Source of the DNA: Pseudomonadota bacterium
Lineage (GTDB): Bacteria; Pseudomonadota; Alphaproteobacteria; Sphingomonadales; SMXR01
Reading direction: 5' to 3'
Assembly (NCBI GenBank): GCA_022568115.1
Contig: JADFFP010000094.1
Coordinates: 1-5,661 of the forward strand
Length of the DNA stretch: 5,661 bases
In this document: positions 4,365 through 5,661 of the stretch, one piece after another
Layout of the letters: every line of letters begins with the position of its first letter
Position numbering within the stretch: the first letter of the stretch is position 1
Notes under the pieces: model-generated
The model's input: only the letters and a program-made list of their open reading frames with translations
The model's database searches: none
What the model was told of the DNA's origin: nothing
Translations under genes and position numbers: made by a program

Positions 4365-5661
4365 TGGGCGATCTGACCAAACTGACGATTGCCGAAGCCC
4401 GGGAAGGCTTAAGGGCCAGGAAATTTTCCGCGGCTGAGCTTGCCGAAGCCCACAACGCCGAAGTGGCGGCGGCCAAGCCCTTGAACGCATTTATTACCGA
4501 AACCCCCGAAGCCGCCCTCAAAATGGCGGCGGCGGCGGATAAATTGCTGGCCGGGAAAGATGCCCCGGCGCTGGCCGGAATCCCGGTCGCGGTCAAGGAT
4601 GTATTTTGCTCGGAAGGCGTCCTGACCACCGCCGGCAGCCATATCCTGGATGGCTTCACGCCCCATTACGAAAGCACCGTGACCGCCAACCTGTGGGGCC
4701 GGGGCGCGGTCATGGTCGGCAAAACCAATTGCGATGAGTTCGCGATGGGGTCGTCCAACGAGAACAGCTACTACGGCCCGGTGATCAGCCCGTGGCGGAC
4801 CCAGGGCAGTGAGCAAAAGCTGGTGCCGGGCGGCTCCTCCGGCGGCTCGGCGGCTGCGGTCTCGGGCTTCATGGCGATGGCCGCGACCGGCACCGACACC
4901 GGCGGCTCGATCCGCCAGCCGGCCTCCCTGACCGGGATTGTCGGCGTCAAGCCATCCTATGGGCGCTGTTCGCGCTGGGGCTGCGTCGCCTTCGCCTCGT
5001 CGCTGGATCACCCTGGGCCGCTCACCCGCACTGTCCGGGACGGCGCCATCATGCTGGCCGCCATGGCCGGCTACGACGCCAAGGACTCAACTTCGGTCAA
5101 TACCCCGGTGCCGGATTACGAAGCGGCGCTGGAGAAGCCGGTTAAGGGCCTCAAGGTCGGGATCCCCAAGGAATACGTGGTCGACGGCATGCCCGGGGAA
5201 ATTGAAGACCTGTGGCAGCAGGGGATCGGCTGGCTTAAGGCCGCGGGGGCCGAGATCAAGGACATCAGCCTGCCGATGACCAAATATGCGCTGCCGGCTT
5301 ACTATATTATCGCCCCGGCCGAGGCCTCTTCCAATCTCGCCCGCTATGACGGGGTGCGCTATGGCCTGCGCGTCACGCCTGACAGCGGCGGCCTGACCGG
5401 GATGTACGAAGCGACCCGCTCAGAGGGCTTCGGGGCCGAGGTGACACGCCGCATCATGATCGGCACCTATGTGCTGTCGGCGGGCTATTACGATGCCTAT
5501 TACCTGAAGGCCCAGAAGGTCCGGGCGCGCATCGCCGGGGATTTCAAGGCCGCCTTCAGGCAAGTCGACGTGATCCTGACTCCGACCTCGCCGGACCAGG
5601 CGTTCGGCCTCGGCGCCAAAACCGCCGACCCGCTGGCGATGTACATGAACGACGTCTTTAC
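4364..5661 (+). CDS. gatA: Asp-tRNA(Asn)/Glu-tRNA(Gln) amidotransferase subunit A (3' end outside window)
   Basis: GatA is the amidase-signature subunit that hydrolyses glutamine and supplies ammonia to the GatB active site for tRNA-bound Glu/Asp amidation. Reading from ATG 4364, 432 codons stay open to the window edge, so about 60 residues of a usual 490-residue protein are missing. The Ser-cisSer-Lys triad is intact: Lys78 in PVAVKDVF, cis-Ser158 in [11 protein letters not shown] and nucleophile Ser182 in [14 protein letters not shown]. The 24-residue spacing of the two serines matches characterised Gat[21 protein letters not shown] (120-139) is another family block. There is no clear Shine-Dalgarno, so start at the TAATG overlap with gatC is likely by coupling. 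gatB is expected downstream but not visible. Shadow reading frames inside this gene are GC-driven artefacts. Confidence 0.97.
   Translation, partial: MGDLTKLTIAEAREGLRARKFSAAELAEAHNAEVAAAKPLNAFITETPEAALKMAAAADKLLAGKDAPALAGIPVAVKDVFCSEGVLTTAGSHILDGFTPHYESTVTANLWGRGAVMVGKTNCDEFAMGSSNENSYYGPVISPWRTQGSEQKLVPGGSSGGSAAAVSGFMAMAATGTDTGGSIRQPASLTGIVGVKPSYGRCSRWGCVAFASSLDHPGPLTRTVRDGAIMLAAMAGYDAKDSTSVNTPVPDYEAALEKPVKGLKVGIPKEYVVDGMPGEIEDLWQQGIGWLKAAGAEIKDISLPMTKYALPAYYIIAPAEASSNLARYDGVRYGLRVTPDSGGLTGMYEATRSEGFGAEVTRRIMIGTYVLSAGYYDAYYLKAQKVRARIAGDFKAAFRQVDVILTPTSPDQAFGLGAKTADPLAMYMNDVF

Noticed and set aside
4409..5011. 200-codon minus-strand open frame opposite gatA
   Set aside because: It is antisense to the clearly coding gatA frame. 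Its Arg/Gly/Ala-rich content is typical of a GC-driven shadow frame.
4938..5279. 113-codon plus-strand open frame inside gatA
   Set aside because: It lies in an alternative frame of gatA, which carries the intact amidase motifs. Its Arg/Ser/Pro-rich composition is artefactual.

Overview
The window looks like the chromosome of an alphaproteobacterium, probably a non-model lineage. The evidence is a GC-rich coding background, the divergent pairing of a ruvX-pyrB-plsY block with gatC-gatA (an arrangement I know from Alphaproteobacteria), and the alphaproteobacterial character of the GatC and GatA sequences. Species cannot be named from this sequence.

Layout, left to right. Positions 2-457 (+) hold the C-terminal end of the AmmeMemoRadiSam radical SAM enzyme (amrS). 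Its 5' end lies outside the window. A 201-bp convergent gap follows, with a probable intrinsic terminator for the opposite strand. Next comes a minus-strand block read from right to left: ruvX (2233-2694), pyrB (1253-2188) and plsY (659-1252). The pyrB stop and plsY start abut with no spacer. Upstream of ruvX, also on the minus strand, is a TetR-family regulator (2872-3564) with visibly lower GC than its neighbours. Then comes an AT-rich, 512-bp divergent intergenic region. On the plus strand, gatC (4077-4364) and gatA (4364 to the window edge, incomplete) follow, overlapping by one base.

The housekeeping genes serve separate essential functions: tRNA-Gln/tRNA-Asn transamidation (gatCA, with gatB expected beyond the edge), pyrimidine synthesis (pyrB), phospholipid synthesis (plsY), and 16S rRNA 5'-end maturation or Holliday-junction resolution (ruvX). 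The accessory element is the TetR gene with its intergenic region, which appears to have been inserted between ruvX and gatC.

The most unusual part is that intergenic region. A nested tandem repeat (3728-3883, 53-bp period, built of 26/27-bp halves that are themselves made of 13-14-bp units) has no G at all on the plus strand. It almost exactly fills the gap between two predicted divergent core promoters, one for tetR and one for gatC. Just downstream of each predicted start site is a distinct inverted repeat: a 41-nt hairpin with TTCAACC half-sites on the tetR side, and a 77-nt composite hairpin in the gatC leader. The sequence suggests a regulatory or length-variable promoter region. It does not show a complete new multi-gene system.
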